A stretch of DNA of 64,000 bases from Acetispira formosa (nom. nud.) (lineage in GTDB: Bacteria > Desulfobacterota > Desulfarculia > Adiutricales > Adiutricaceae). A program made the translations under genes and the position numbers. Below, one piece after another: positions 16,822 to 26,229 of the stretch (within the stretch, counting starts at the first letter, position 1; every line of letters starts with the position of its first letter). The stretch covers positions 2,814,001-2,878,000 of the forward strand of contig CP026657.1 in assembly GCA_023525915.1 (NCBI GenBank). The letters are read 5' to 3'. The notes below the pieces were generated by a model. The model ran no database searches, was not told the origin of the DNA, and saw only the letters and a program-made list of their open reading frames with translations.

Positions 16822-17312
16822 TAATCGATTTCTTTGTAAACATGGCCCTTGGCTCCGCAAATGGGGCAGGTATCGGGCGCATGATCTTCGGCGATGTGGC
16901 CGCAAACCTGGCAGACGAAAACTTTCGGAGCTTCTTTCCCGGGTTCGGCCAGGGCTTTTTTGAACATTTCGGCGTGAACCTGTTCGGCCTTGTTGGCCAG
17001 ATCCATGCTGCGCTCGGCGCTCTTTTCGCCTTCAGCGGCCGCGTCTTTGATCATGCCGGGATACATTTCAGTGAATTCAAAAACTTCGCCGCTGATGGCC
17101 TCTTTCAGGTTTTCTTCAGTGGTGCCTATGCCCTTCATGGCCCGCAGGTGGGCGTGGGCATGAATGGTTTCAGCGTCGGCGGCGGCGCGGAAGATGCGGG
17201 CGGCATAAGGCATTTTTTCCTGCTCAGCCTTATGGGCGAAAGCCAGGTATTTGCGATTGGCCTGGGATTCCCCGGCAAATGCTTCTTTCAGGTTTTCAAG
17301 TGTTTTCGACAT
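16821..17312 (-). CDS. rbr: Rubrerythrin
   Basis: A 163-residue non-haem di-iron protein that reduces hydrogen peroxide in anaerobes. The ferritin-like helix bundle carries the iron ligands (AFAGESQANRKYLAFA, AADAETIHAHAH, EMYPGMIKDAAAEGE, NKAEQVHAEMF), and a rubredoxin-like C-terminus has two CxxC pairs (VCQVCGH and CPICGA). All ligands are present. GGAGG precedes the ATG at 17312. It is followed upstream on the same strand by perR (17641-18069); a common oxidative-stress role is likely. Confidence 0.95.
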   Translation of the reverse strand: MSKTLENLKEAFAGESQANRKYLAFAHKAEQEKMPYAARIFRAAADAETIHAHAHLRAMKGIGTTEENLKEAISGEVFEFTEMYPGMIKDAAAEGEKSAERSMDLANKAEQVHAEMFKKALAEPGKEAPKVFVCQVCGHIAEDHAPDTCPICGAKGHVYKEID

Positions 17313-17640
17313 TTAAGACCTCCATAAAAATGTTAGGGTTGCTGAGATCGCAAAAAGCTGTGGCCGTCCTTTTCAGCAGTTCTAATTAAGGCCTTTTTAC
17401 CAATGAACCAGGGGCCGGAGCCGGGCAAAAGTATAAATTTTGCATGGCGAGAAGCAGTTCAGCTCTAAAATCAGCAGCTGAAGCTCCCTCTCGCTGGCGT
17501 TCGACCCCGCCGCATTAAGCGTAAGGGCCTTTAGAATTGCTGTTTCCGCGTAAAAATACGGCACAACTTTTTACGAAAAATACTCTATAAAAAAGAGCGT
17601 TTTTAAATTAATTTTTTAAAGCGGGCCAGGGCAAAGAAAA
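17313..17640. other. Rubrerythrin upstream region
   Basis: No coding frame. The copy of the PerR-type palindrome seen at 18091 was not found here, so direct PerR control of rubrerythrin is not shown by sequence. Confidence 0.4.
17549..17575. terminator. Hairpin between rbr and perR
   Basis: CGTAAAAA-TACGGCACAAC-TTTTTACG, an 8-bp perfect stem with A/T-rich arms, usable on either strand; it may end the perR transcript. Confidence 0.45.
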
Positions 17641-18069
17641 TTATTGAACTTCACAGCCCAGGCAGCGCCCCATAATCAGCACAGAGGCTGTTTTGGCTCG
17701 CCCAAGTTCGCCAATGGCCTCCGGCCAGGGCAAGTTATCGAAATCCGGCCATTCAAAATCCAGAATCTGGCCGCACTGTTCACATAGAAAGTGATGGTGA
17801 GGCGTAGTGTCGCCATCAAAGTGGGTCGCGCCGCCGGGCATGATCAGCTTTCTGAGCATACCGCACTCCGCCAGAACATTTAGGGTGCGGTAAACAGTAT
17901 CTCTGCTGAGTCCCGGAAGTTTTCCTGACACCATGTCGAATAACTGGTCGGCAGTCGGGTGACAGGCGGTTGAGGCCAAAGTTTTGAAAATAACAAATCT
18001 TTGGCTGGTGGCTTTTAAACCACGGGCTTGACAAACTTCTTTGAAGTGCTCATATTTTACGGGAGGCAT
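17641..18069 (-). CDS. perR: Fur-family peroxide-type regulator (PerR-like)
   Basis: A 142-residue Fur-family repressor. The winged helix (about 10-85: GLKATSQRFVIFKTLA, HPTADQLFDMV, LSRDTVYRTLNVLAECGMLRKL) is followed by the metal-binding dimerisation domain with THFDGDTTPHHHFLCEQCG and a second cysteine pair CLGC near the end, so the structural zinc site (2 x CxxC) is complete. Assignment to PerR rather than Fur rests on the neighbouring rubrerythrin. Its promoter overlaps a perfect 7-1-7 palindrome, implying autoregulation. Confidence 0.85.
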   Translation of the reverse strand: MPPVKYEHFKEVCQARGLKATSQRFVIFKTLASTACHPTADQLFDMVSGKLPGLSRDTVYRTLNVLAECGMLRKLIMPGGATHFDGDTTPHHHFLCEQCGQILDFEWPDFDNLPWPEAIGELGRAKTASVLIMGRCLGCEVQ

Positions 18070-18090
18070 GAGTCACTACCCTTTCTTTTT

Positions 18091-18124
18091 TAGGATAGTA
18101 TCCTATTTCGGTGGTGGATGTCAA
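18091..18124 (-). promoter_or_regulatory. perR promoter with overlapping Fur/PerR operator
   Basis: TAGGATA-G-TATCCTA (18091-18105) is a perfect 7-1-7 palindrome, the geometry of Fur-family boxes. On the minus strand TTGACA (18119-18124) and TACTAT (18095-18100), 18 bp apart, form the promoter, and the -10 box lies inside the palindrome, so binding would block polymerase. Confidence 0.75.
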
Positions 18125-18169
18125 TAATATTTTTAAGGGGGTTAGTATTTTTCTAGTCATAAAAGCGGA

Positions 18170-18198
18170 TTGACACAAACTTTTAAATGAAGTATTAT
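18170..18198 (+). promoter_or_regulatory. Sigma-70 promoter, plus strand
   Basis: TTGACA (18170-18175), 17-bp spacer, TATTAT (18193-18198). It reads towards the S24-like regulator at 18466, leaving a leader of about 260 bases. Confidence 0.7.
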
Positions 18199-18465
18199 TG
18201 TAAGCTATGTGGTGTATAGAAAAAGAGTGGGATAAACACCTTGTGATAAGCAATTATTTTACTTGCTTGTGCACCTATGGCCTACATATTCTGGTATAAA
18301 GTTTGTGTTTTACTCCTTTCATAAAACGATAGAGGTGAATTTTTTGGTCCGCTTTCGGGCGCTTAGTGTGTGGATTCACTAAAGTCGTTTCCATTGCAAC
18401 AACCTAGTAACAAATGAGGAACATAAACCGGGTGTGTTACCCTGTTTTCTGAGTCCTCCTGGATC
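18199..18465 (+). other. Long leader or unrecognised small RNA region
   Basis: Between the promoter and the regulator there is no coding frame. AAGCAATTATTTTACTTGCTT (about 18247-18267) forms a stem-loop, and GGGTGTGTTACCC (about 18429) a smaller one. No known riboswitch or small RNA was recognised. Confidence 0.35.
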
Positions 18466-19221
18466 ATGGTGATTACATTGACTACGTTTCCTTTTTCGAA
18501 AAACGGCATTAACTGGTCTCCGGAATCTTCTCCCGAGCTGGTCAACGCTTATGCCCAGCGTCTGATCAACAGGCGTAAGAGACTTGGGCTCTCTCAGCGT
18601 GACTTGGCCAAGATGGTTGACGTTTCTGTCAACACAATTCAGAGTTATGAATCAGGAAGTTTGCCCCGCGGCGAACATTTCCTTAACCTGGCCCGCTCTC
18701 TCCAGTGTTCACTGGATTGGCTGGTAGGCCTTAATACCACCGGCGGCCTTTCCTGGCCCACCACGGTGGATGATGAAGATCATTTGGCGGTTGGTGCTTC
18801 CGGGGCCTCCTGGGAAGCTCCGCGTTCCTGGGTGTTTCCTCCTTTTCTGGAGATCGACGATCAGAGCAGCGGCCAGCCTCGCCAACAGGCTCCGGTCAGC
18901 TTTGAGCGCAAATGGCTCGCTTCTCTGATCCCCGATGTCAACAACGCCCGTCTTCTTCTGGCTAAAGGTCCGGCCATGCAGCCCACCTTTTCCGATGGCG
19001 ACCTTCTTCTGGTCAATGTCGGGCAGAAACAGATTTATCAGGGTCAGGCTTACGCCATTCGCCTTGATGGATGCCTTCTGGTCAACCGCGTCGAGATCCG
19101 CCCCGGCGGCATTTACCGTATTGTCAGCGACAATCGGGACATTGCTCCGCCTTATGAGATCGAGGCCGGCCAGATGGAGGTTCTCGGCCAGGTGGTCTGG
19201 AGCAGCCATATGGCCCGCTAA
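18466..19221 (+). CDS. XRE-S24 (phage-repressor-like) regulator without the catalytic dyad
   Basis: A 251-residue regulator. HTH_3 at about residues 27-80 (RLINRRKRLGLSQRDLAKMVDVSVNTIQSYESGSLPRGEH), linker, then a LexA/CI-like S24 domain at about 155-250. In active family members the dyad is Ser in G(D/N)SMxP and Lys in VKR; here these read GPAMQP with Ala170 and LVNR with Asn207, so both are lost while the fold motifs (FSDGDLLLV, YRIVSDN, VLGQVVW) stay. Self-cleavage should be impossible, which suggests a repressor not released by RecA, or one sensing another signal. The start lacks a clear Shine-Dalgarno. Confidence 0.85.
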   Translation: MVITLTTFPFSKNGINWSPESSPELVNAYAQRLINRRKRLGLSQRDLAKMVDVSVNTIQSYESGSLPRGEHFLNLARSLQCSLDWLVGLNTTGGLSWPTTVDDEDHLAVGASGASWEAPRSWVFPPFLEIDDQSSGQPRQQAPVSFERKWLASLIPDVNNARLLLAKGPAMQPTFSDGDLLLVNVGQKQIYQGQAYAIRLDGCLLVNRVEIRPGGIYRIVSDNRDIAPPYEIEAGQMEVLGQVVWSSHMAR

Positions 19222-19268
19222 GTCTGAACCTTCCGGTTCATGGTCTTCAGCGGCCTGTCCCCTAACGG

Positions 19269-19301
19269 AAACCGCGGCTTTCGAGTCGCGGTTTTCTTTT
19301 T
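19269..19301 (+). terminator. Rho-independent terminator after the S24-like regulator
   Basis: AAACCGCG and CGCGGTTT form an 8-bp stem around GCTTTCGAGT, followed by TCTTTTT. Confidence 0.85.
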
Positions 19302-19420
19302 AACGTCCTTTTGTTGTCTTTTAATGGACAGCTTTAGGCTCATTAATGTCGAAAAATAAAAACCGCACCTTAGAAAAGGTTCATTAAGGCGGTTCCGCAT
19401 GAAATTATATTGGTTTATTT

Positions 19421-19460
19421 ACCCCATTGTCTAAGCCCGGCTGGTGGGGTTTCTTTTTAT
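19421..19460 (+). terminator. Second terminator-like hairpin
   Basis: ACCCCA pairs with TGGGGT across an 18-base loop, followed by TTCTTTTTAT. It insulates the sigma-54 promoter downstream. Confidence 0.5.
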
Positions 19461-19581
19461 CCAGGGCGTCAATCTAATATCTAAGGCAATAAAACGGCAG
19501 CCGGGTTCGAATCACTGTCAAAAAATTGTCCGATACGGGCCTGTTTCGACAAAAGCTATGATTGGCGGGAACTTTCAGGTG

Positions 19582-19598
19582 TTGGCATTCAATTTGCT
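19582..19598 (+). promoter_or_regulatory. Sigma-54 (-24/-12) promoter
   Basis: TTGGCATTCAATTTGCT: GG at 19584-19585 and GC at 19596-19597 are separated by exactly 10 bases, and the flanks match TTGGCAC...TTGCT. It lies 54 bp before the kinase ATG at 19652, and the second gene of the unit is a sigma-54 activator, so self-activation is likely. Confidence 0.8.
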
Positions 19599-19651
19599 TT
19601 ATCTCTGGTCAGCCCGATCAATCGGCCAACTTGATCAAACAGGAGAGTATC

Positions 19652-20740
19652 ATGAATCTTACAATCAATACCAGCGAAAATACCGTCCCTTCGACCATGT
19701 GGCCGCAAGCTCAGTGGCCGGAGGATTTTTGGCCGATGCTTTTCGATCAAATGCCTTACGCCATGATCATATTTGATCAGGATGCTCGTATTTTACTGGC
19801 TAATGACGAAGCCGTCAAGCGCCTTGACCTTACGGGTGTGGAAGACTTTGTTCTGCCTGACAATCTTCGTCCCCTCAAAGCCGGGGCCATTGACCTGGAA
19901 CTGCGCGGCAGCCGCACCAGAAGCGTCACCATGCCATCACCGGCCGACGGCAACCCCATCCGCTTTCAGCTGCGTCATTTGCCCTACGGCGACGGGCTGA
20001 TTCTGGCTACCGGCCAGAACATCTCGGCCGGCGAGAATTTCGGCGAGGCCCTGGATGAAACCGCGGCCATGGCCACGGCGGTGAGCCGCCAGGTCACGGG
20101 CCCCCTGGCCGGCATCGAGCTTTACGCTTCCATAGTCGGGCAGGAGCTGGAAGAGGCCGGGGACAGCGCCCTGGCCGACATCATGGAGCAAATCCGCTTC
20201 GGGGTGCGCGAGGTCAACGAATACCTGACCAACTTCAATTCCATGGCCGAGCCCTTGAGTCTTAACCTGGAAACATGTAAACTCATGGATGTTGTTGACG
20301 AAGCCCTGGGAGCCATGAATGATGTATTCAAAGAGCGCGAAATCGGCGTTCTGGTGACCCAGAAGGATATTATGGTCGAAATGGACCGCGGCCTGATGGT
20401 TCAGGTTATGCTGAACCTTTTATTGAACGCGGTGGAGGCCATGCCCAACGGCGGCCGTATCTTTATTGAATTCAGCACCGATAAAACGGGCCTGGTGGAA
20501 ATCATCGTCACCGATACCGGTTCGGGCGTGCCGCTGGATCAGATGAAACGCATCTTCAGCCCCTTCCACACCACCAAAGATCAGCCTTTGGGTCTGGGTC
20601 TGCCGGTGAGCCTGCGCATCGCTGAAGCTCATCAGGGCGGCCTGATGGTCGGCAGCGACCTGAACATGGGTGCGCGGGCCGTCATCAGCCTCCCGTATCT
20701 GGCGGAAAATATCGCCAAGGGCGGCGGCAGCCTCAACTGA
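19652..20740 (+). CDS. FleS/FlrB-like kinase lacking the phospho-acceptor histidine
   Basis: A 362-residue cytoplasmic protein with a PAS domain (about 25-125: LFDQMPYAMIIFDQDARILLANDEA), a HisKA-like region (135-205) and an ATPase domain (about 230-355: NLLLNAVEAMPNGG, DTGSGVP, SPFHTTKDQPLGLGLPVS). In FleS/FlrB the acceptor motif is VAHQ(L/I)RTPL; here it is AVSRQVTGPLAGIELYAS, with Arg146 in place of His. The ATP site appears intact. It could be a pseudokinase acting on the downstream regulator allosterically. ATG 19652 has AGGAG upstream; the frame from 19562 spans the sigma-54 promoter and is rejected. Confidence 0.88.
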   Translation: MNLTINTSENTVPSTMWPQAQWPEDFWPMLFDQMPYAMIIFDQDARILLANDEAVKRLDLTGVEDFVLPDNLRPLKAGAIDLELRGSRTRSVTMPSPADGNPIRFQLRHLPYGDGLILATGQNISAGENFGEALDETAAMATAVSRQVTGPLAGIELYASIVGQELEEAGDSALADIMEQIRFGVREVNEYLTNFNSMAEPLSLNLETCKLMDVVDEALGAMNDVFKEREIGVLVTQKDIMVEMDRGLMVQVMLNLLLNAVEAMPNGGRIFIEFSTDKTGLVEIIVTDTGSGVPLDQMKRIFSPFHTTKDQPLGLGLPVSLRIAEAHQGGLMVGSDLNMGARAVISLPYLAENIAKGGGSLN

Positions 20741-20881
20741 TTGCGGCCACACCCCGCCGGGGTGCGTGAGTTTCCATATGAAGACCGTCTTTCCGAGACA
20801 TTCTTCGACAAACAGCCGGCCATCCGGGCCGGAGCGGTGAAGTGCCGGGCCATTTAAGACCCGGCTGGTAAGGAGAAGAAC

Positions 20882-22387
<1,506 letters not shown>

Positions 22388-22410
22388 AGGTAATGGGGAG
22401 ATTAAAGAGC

Positions 22411-22434
22411 AAAGGGGCCAGACGGCCCCTTTTC
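22411..22434 (+). terminator. Rho-independent terminator after the activator
   Basis: AAAGGGGCC-AGAC-GGCCCCTTTT with T residues following; 24 bp past the stop codon. Confidence 0.85.
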
Positions 22435-22470
22435 TCGTTTCAGGCAGGACAGTCGGGCGAAACAGGCAAA

Positions 22471-22853
22471 GGTAAAACCCGGAGGGCGTGGCGGTGAGAT
22501 ATCTCCATAGTGGCCCCCGATTTTTCTCTGATCCCGGCCGGGTGGCTCCACGGACGCTCTGTGGGGTCCGTGCTCGTCCGGGGAGCAAAAATCGTGGTCC
22601 CCTCTGGAGAAATCTCACCGCCACGCCCTCCTTGTCCTGATTGGCTCATGTAAGAAATCCCGCAACCGTGCCCCTACCCAAATGCTGACAAGGACTAGGC
22701 CGGGCGGGCGAAAAATTTTCTGTAAGTCGCTCGTAATTTTGCTCCCCGGACGGGCACGTATTCACAAACAGCCACTGAAGCCACCCGGCCGGGAATCAGA
22801 GAAAATTACGAGCGACGTCAGAAATTTTTTCGCCCGCCCGGCCGGGTTTTACC
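22471..22853. repeat. Composite double-hairpin element, large family, copy L3 (best preserved)
   Basis: Terminal inverted repeats GGTAAAACCCGG (22471) and CCGGGTTTTACC (to 22853). Hairpin A, 22481-22631: arms GGAGGGCGTGGCGGTGAGAT and its exact complement; loop about 60 bases. Hairpin B, 22698-22843: arms GGCCGGGCGGGCGAAAAATT; inner CGCTCGTAATTTT. The two loops are the same sequence in opposite orientation (GCTCCCCGGACGGGCAC ... CACCCGGCCGGGA). The spacer (22632-22697) contains GGCTCATGTAAGAA. Arm asymmetries (TGTAAGTCG against TGACGTCG) are the same as in other copies. Confidence 0.9.
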
Positions 22854-22884
22854 TAAGCCTAATCGCCCGCGACAATTCCGCCTT

Positions 22885-23775
22885 TCATTCGGCCTGCCGT
22901 TCCGCCTCAGCGGCGCGGCGGGGACAAAGGGCAACCACAACAATAATAACGCCGCCTATTACCGCCCTGATGGTCATGGGGTCGCTGAACAAAAGCCAGC
23001 TGGCCAACGCTCCGCCCAGCACTTCAAGCGAACCGATAACGCCTACCGTGAAAGCCGGCAGCCACCTCACCGCCGCATATCCCATTAATTGCCCGATCGA
23101 ACCGACCGCCCCCAAAGCCAATCCGGCCAAAACTTCCACCGGAGCATCTATGCCCAAACTGTCCCCAAACAGCAGCGAAAGCGGAATCGCCCCCAGGGCG
23201 CAATAAAAGCTGTAATGAAAGATCGGCTCAAGGCCGCTGTTGTCATCGCCAAGGCGGCGGGCCAGAACATAACCCAGGCTGTATAGTACACTCCCCAGGA
23301 TACCTATGAGGTGACCGGCCTGAAAGGTCAGGCCCGCCGTTTCGTCCGGCCAGATCAGCAAAAGACAGCCGGTCAGGGCCAGGGCGACCGTCAGGCCGTC
23401 CCGCGGAATTATCTTTTCCCCGTTTATCACAGCGGATAAGATTATGGCGAAAGTGGGAAAAAGATACAGTATGACCATAGCCTGATAAAGCGGAATCAGG
23501 GTTATGGCCGTAGTGGTGCAGGCGGTCGAGAGGAAAGCTGTAAAACCGATGATGGATAGGAGCTTGACATTGCGGCCCCAAAGCGGCCTCTTAAACAGCC
23601 GGGCCACCAGTGAAATGACCACAACCCCGATACAGCCGCGCAGAAACAAGAGGCCGAAAATACTCATATGCTCTGTAATGAAACGAACACCGATGTTGAA
23701 GCCTGTAAAAGCCAGAGGTGAGGCCACGGCCAGAATTAAACCAGGGTTTTTAGCCTTATTCATTATAAGTGACAT
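22885..23775 (-). CDS. EamA/DMT-family transporter
   Basis: A 296-residue inner-membrane protein with about ten hydrophobic spans arranged as two EamA repeats (about 12-145 and 160-290). Features include FTGFNIGVRFI, LRGCIGVVVISL, TACTTTAITLIPLYQAMVILYLFPTFAIIL in repeat one and YSLGYVLARRL, GSLEVLGGALASWLLF in repeat two. The family exports small metabolites or amino acids; substrate not predictable. It lies downstream of the IclR regulator on the same strand (58 bp gap), so the two may be co-transcribed. Confidence 0.88.
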   Translation of the reverse strand: MSLIMNKAKNPGLILAVASPLAFTGFNIGVRFITEHMSIFGLLFLRGCIGVVVISLVARLFKRPLWGRNVKLLSIIGFTAFLSTACTTTAITLIPLYQAMVILYLFPTFAIILSAVINGEKIIPRDGLTVALALTGCLLLIWPDETAGLTFQAGHLIGILGSVLYSLGYVLARRLGDDNSGLEPIFHYSFYCALGAIPLSLLFGDSLGIDAPVEVLAGLALGAVGSIGQLMGYAAVRWLPAFTVGVIGSLEVLGGALASWLLFSDPMTIRAVIGGVIIVVVALCPRRAAEAERQAE

Positions 23776-23833
23776 CCATTCTTATTGTGCCAAGCTCACA
23801 AAAAAGCCCTGGCCGGAAGCCAAGGCTATACTT

Positions 23834-24601
23834 TTACTTGCGGCCTCGGAAACCGAGCTGTTTTGACAACAGGCTCGTGGCCTCAACCAGCCGGCGGGGG
23901 ATATTCTTCAGCGTTTTCATGCGTCGGGCCGGGCCGGACAGACTCATGGCATATGAAGGATAGCCGTTGAAATCAAAAATCGGGGCCCCGATGCAATATA
24001 AATCCAGGGCCAGTTCCTCATTGTCAACCGCATAGCCCTGTTTCCTGATTTTGGCCAGTTCCGTAACCAGACGGGACGGATCAGTTATGGTGTGGCGGGT
24101 GTGGGCCGGGGTATCGAGGTTTTCCAAATATTCTGTGCGTTCGTCCTCCGGCAGGAAAGCCACCATGGCCTTGCCCAGAGCCGTGGCGCATGGGTTGCAG
24201 GCCGTGCCCACCCCGGAATCCATGCGCAGGATTTCCCGGCTTTCAACTTTATCCAAATAAATAACCTGGCCATGATCCAAAACGCCAAGGTTGACCGTTT
24301 CATCAAACTCGGCCGCCAGATCACGCATAAAAGGCTTGGCCATGCGGCGGATCTCGAATTTGTCGGCCTGCATCATGCCCAGTTCCAGCATTTTAAAGGT
24401 TGCCTCATAGGTATTGTGCTGATTTTTGCGCACATAGCCCATGTCTCTGAGGGTGGTGATGAACCGGTGGGCGCTGGCCCTGTTTATCTCCAATTGGTTG
24501 GCCGCTTGGGTGACCGTCAGTCCGCCGTGCTCTATAATGGCCTCCAGAATCTTCAGCCCCTTCTCCAAAGAGCCTATCTGGTAATATTTCCTCTCTTCCA
24601 C
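23834..24601 (-). CDS. IclR-family transcriptional regulator
   Basis: A 255-residue regulator with winged helix (about 10-70: IGSLEKGLKILEAI, LTVTQAANQLEINRASAHRFITTLRDMGYV) and IclR effector domain (about 85-250: VNLGVLDHGQVIYLDKVES, PCATALGKAMVAFLP, ELALDLYCIGAPIFD). A GTG start at 24601 is chosen because GGAGGAG lies 8 bases upstream; ATG 24640 would add 13 residues without a site. It is divergent from the TIM-barrel/TRAP operon, whose catabolic genes it probably controls. A palindrome lies just upstream of its start. Confidence 0.88.
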   Translation of the reverse strand: MEERKYYQIGSLEKGLKILEAIIEHGGLTVTQAANQLEINRASAHRFITTLRDMGYVRKNQHNTYEATFKMLELGMMQADKFEIRRMAKPFMRDLAAEFDETVNLGVLDHGQVIYLDKVESREILRMDSGVGTACNPCATALGKAMVAFLPEDERTEYLENLDTPAHTRHTITDPSRLVTELAKIRKQGYAVDNEELALDLYCIGAPIFDFNGYPSYAMSLSGPARRMKTLKNIPRRLVEATSLLSKQLGFRGRK

Positions 24602-24620
24602 TTTTCGCTCCTCCAAACAA

Positions 24621-24635
24621 TTTCCGAAATGGAAA
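24621..24635. promoter_or_regulatory. Candidate IclR operator
   Basis: TTTCC-GAAAT-GGAAA is an interrupted perfect palindrome 20 bp upstream of the IclR start codon, consistent with autoregulation. No second copy was seen at the TRAP operon promoter. Confidence 0.45.
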
Positions 24636-24639
24636 CACA

Positions 24640-25034
24640 CCCAGGCCGAACCATTTTTAAGGTGTTGGGGCGCATGTTACACCAATTACGGCGGCTCGCC
24701 AAGTGAAAATAACAAGCGGCCGAAACACCTGCCCTTGCCGCCTCCCAGGCTCATTTACAGCCCCGATGGGACCGGGGCGAACCTGAGTAACAGTGTTAGT
24801 ATGTTCTTATATATTACTATCGTCACATAATAAGCACAATAGTTTCGCCGCTCCTGACTGTCAAAGGCAATAAAAAAAACTCCAAAAAGCCTGTTAGTAA
24901 TTTCAATTAGTTATAAAAATTATGTATTCTCATTATGAATATCTGTATCGAATAAAGAATGAATATGCAGTTGAATGATGTAAAAACAAAGGGTTACAGC
25001 GTTATTTATAATCAGTAAAAATTCAATTAGGGGG
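24640..25034. other. Divergent regulatory region
   Basis: AT-rich, no coding frame. It separates the IclR gene from the plus-strand operon and should contain the control sites; only the sites listed separately are recognisable. Confidence 0.5.
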
Positions 25035-25063
25035 TTGACATGAAAAAAAGAATCGATTATTCT
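25035..25063 (+). promoter_or_regulatory. Sigma-70 promoter of the TRAP operon
   Basis: TTGACA (25035-25040), 17-bp spacer, TATTCT (25058-25063). Transcript would begin near 25070, about 100 bases before ATG 25168. Confidence 0.7.
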
Positions 25064-25167
25064 AAACTTATATCGAACGCGCGTCACACATACAGAATAC
25101 GAATGACTGATCATCTAATTTCGTTTCTGCCGGACACAACTCTAGACATTCCTTGAAAGGAGCAGTC

Positions 25168-26124
25168 ATGTTCAAAGCTAAACACCTCTCGGAAATCCAG
25201 AAGTTTATGGAAAAGCAGGGCCTGCCCGGTCGTGACGCCTATGACCTGCCGACCAGCAAAGTCACCTTCCCCGACGGCGGCAACTACCGTATGGAAATCG
25301 CCGGCATCGAGCATTATTCAAATTTCGCGGCCATGATGGATGAAGCCAAAAAAGTAAAGCTGCCCATTCACCGGGCCATCTGCACCGTGGGCGGCTCCAC
25401 TTACATGAGCTTTGAAGATATGAAGAAGCTGGCCAAACACGCCCTGGATGAACAGGTGGAGCTGGTTATGGTCATCGGCCACCGCAAGGGCTGGGATGTC
25501 GGCTCCAAGGAAATGGGCTATTGCGAAGGCGTGCCCCAGGGGCCCCGCCATCGCGGCTGTGAAAGCATTTCCTATTGGCTGGAAGATATGATGCGCTGCC
25601 TGGAAGCCGGTATCCGCGGTTTCCTGGTTTACGACGAAGGCTGCCTGCGCCTGGTCAATCAGATGCGCGAAGAAGGTTTTATCCCCAAAGAGACCATCTT
25701 CAAGTGGTCGGTCTTCGGCGGCCAGACCAGCCCGGCCGGAGCCAAGCTGCTCTCGGAACTGGGCGCCAACACCATGAATCCCATTTCCGACGTATCGCTC
25801 CCCATCCTTGGGGCCATCCGCCAGACCGTGACCATGCCTCTGGACGTTTACATGATCATCGTCGATACCTTCGGCGGCATGTTCCGGGCCTATGACGCGC
25901 CGGAAATCGCCCGCGTGGCTTCCCCGGTCTATTTCAAGATCGAGCCCGGCACTTCAGAGTTTGATATTTACAAACCATGGGTGTCATCCGCCCATCATGA
26001 CGATTTGGTCCGCATGAAAGTCAACCTTGGCAACACCATGAGGGAAATCGTCGAACGCCGCGCGCCGGAACTGAAGCTTTCGGCCCATGGCCCCAGCGAC
26101 CTGACCCTGCCGGTGGTCGACTGA
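25168..26124 (+). CDS. Conserved TIM-barrel-like protein linked to the TRAP transporter
   Basis: A 318-residue soluble protein starting MFKAKHLSEIQKFMEKQGLPGRDAYDLPTS. Alternating hydrophobic strands and conserved blocks (HRAICTVGGSTYMSF, VELVMVIGHRKGWDVG, GFLVYDEGCLRLVNQM, TIFKWSVFGGQTSPAGAKLL, NPISDVSLPILGAIRQ, PVYFKIEPGTSEFDIYKPWVS) match a family found beside TRAP or amidohydrolase genes and sometimes labelled peptidase U32-like; its reaction is unknown to me. ATG 25168 has AAAGGAG; a TTG at 25153 is an upstream alternative. First gene of the operon. Confidence 0.7.
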   Translation: MFKAKHLSEIQKFMEKQGLPGRDAYDLPTSKVTFPDGGNYRMEIAGIEHYSNFAAMMDEAKKVKLPIHRAICTVGGSTYMSFEDMKKLAKHALDEQVELVMVIGHRKGWDVGSKEMGYCEGVPQGPRHRGCESISYWLEDMMRCLEAGIRGFLVYDEGCLRLVNQMREEGFIPKETIFKWSVFGGQTSPAGAKLLSELGANTMNPISDVSLPILGAIRQTVTMPLDVYMIIVDTFGGMFRAYDAPEIARVASPVYFKIEPGTSEFDIYKPWVSSAHHDDLVRMKVNLGNTMREIVERRAPELKLSAHGPSDLTLPVVD

Positions 26125-26137
26125 GTCCCTTGCCTAT

Positions 26138-26166
26138 CCCCGTCATGAAGCACCTTCCTGACGGGG
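26138..26166 (+). terminator. Stem-loop between TIM-barrel gene and TRAP genes
   Basis: CCCCGTCA and TGACGGGG form an 8-bp stem around 13 bases. There is no T-tract, so it may reduce rather than stop read-through into the TRAP genes 60 bp on. Confidence 0.5.
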
Positions 26167-26229
26167 ATTCTTGATTAAGAGCCATGAACTGTCCGAAGGA
26201 ACAGGCCCGGCTCTGAAAGGAGGAGCACA

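Noticed and set aside
19497..19520. GGGTTCGAATC, resembling a tRNA T-arm
   Set aside because: The flanking bases do not pair to form the T stem, and no acceptor stem, anticodon arm or CCA end fits around it.
22471..22853. Interpreting the hairpin pairs as integron attC sites
   Set aside because: Conserved bulges recall attC, but no core GTTRRRY/RYYYAAC sites, cassette genes or integrase were seen.
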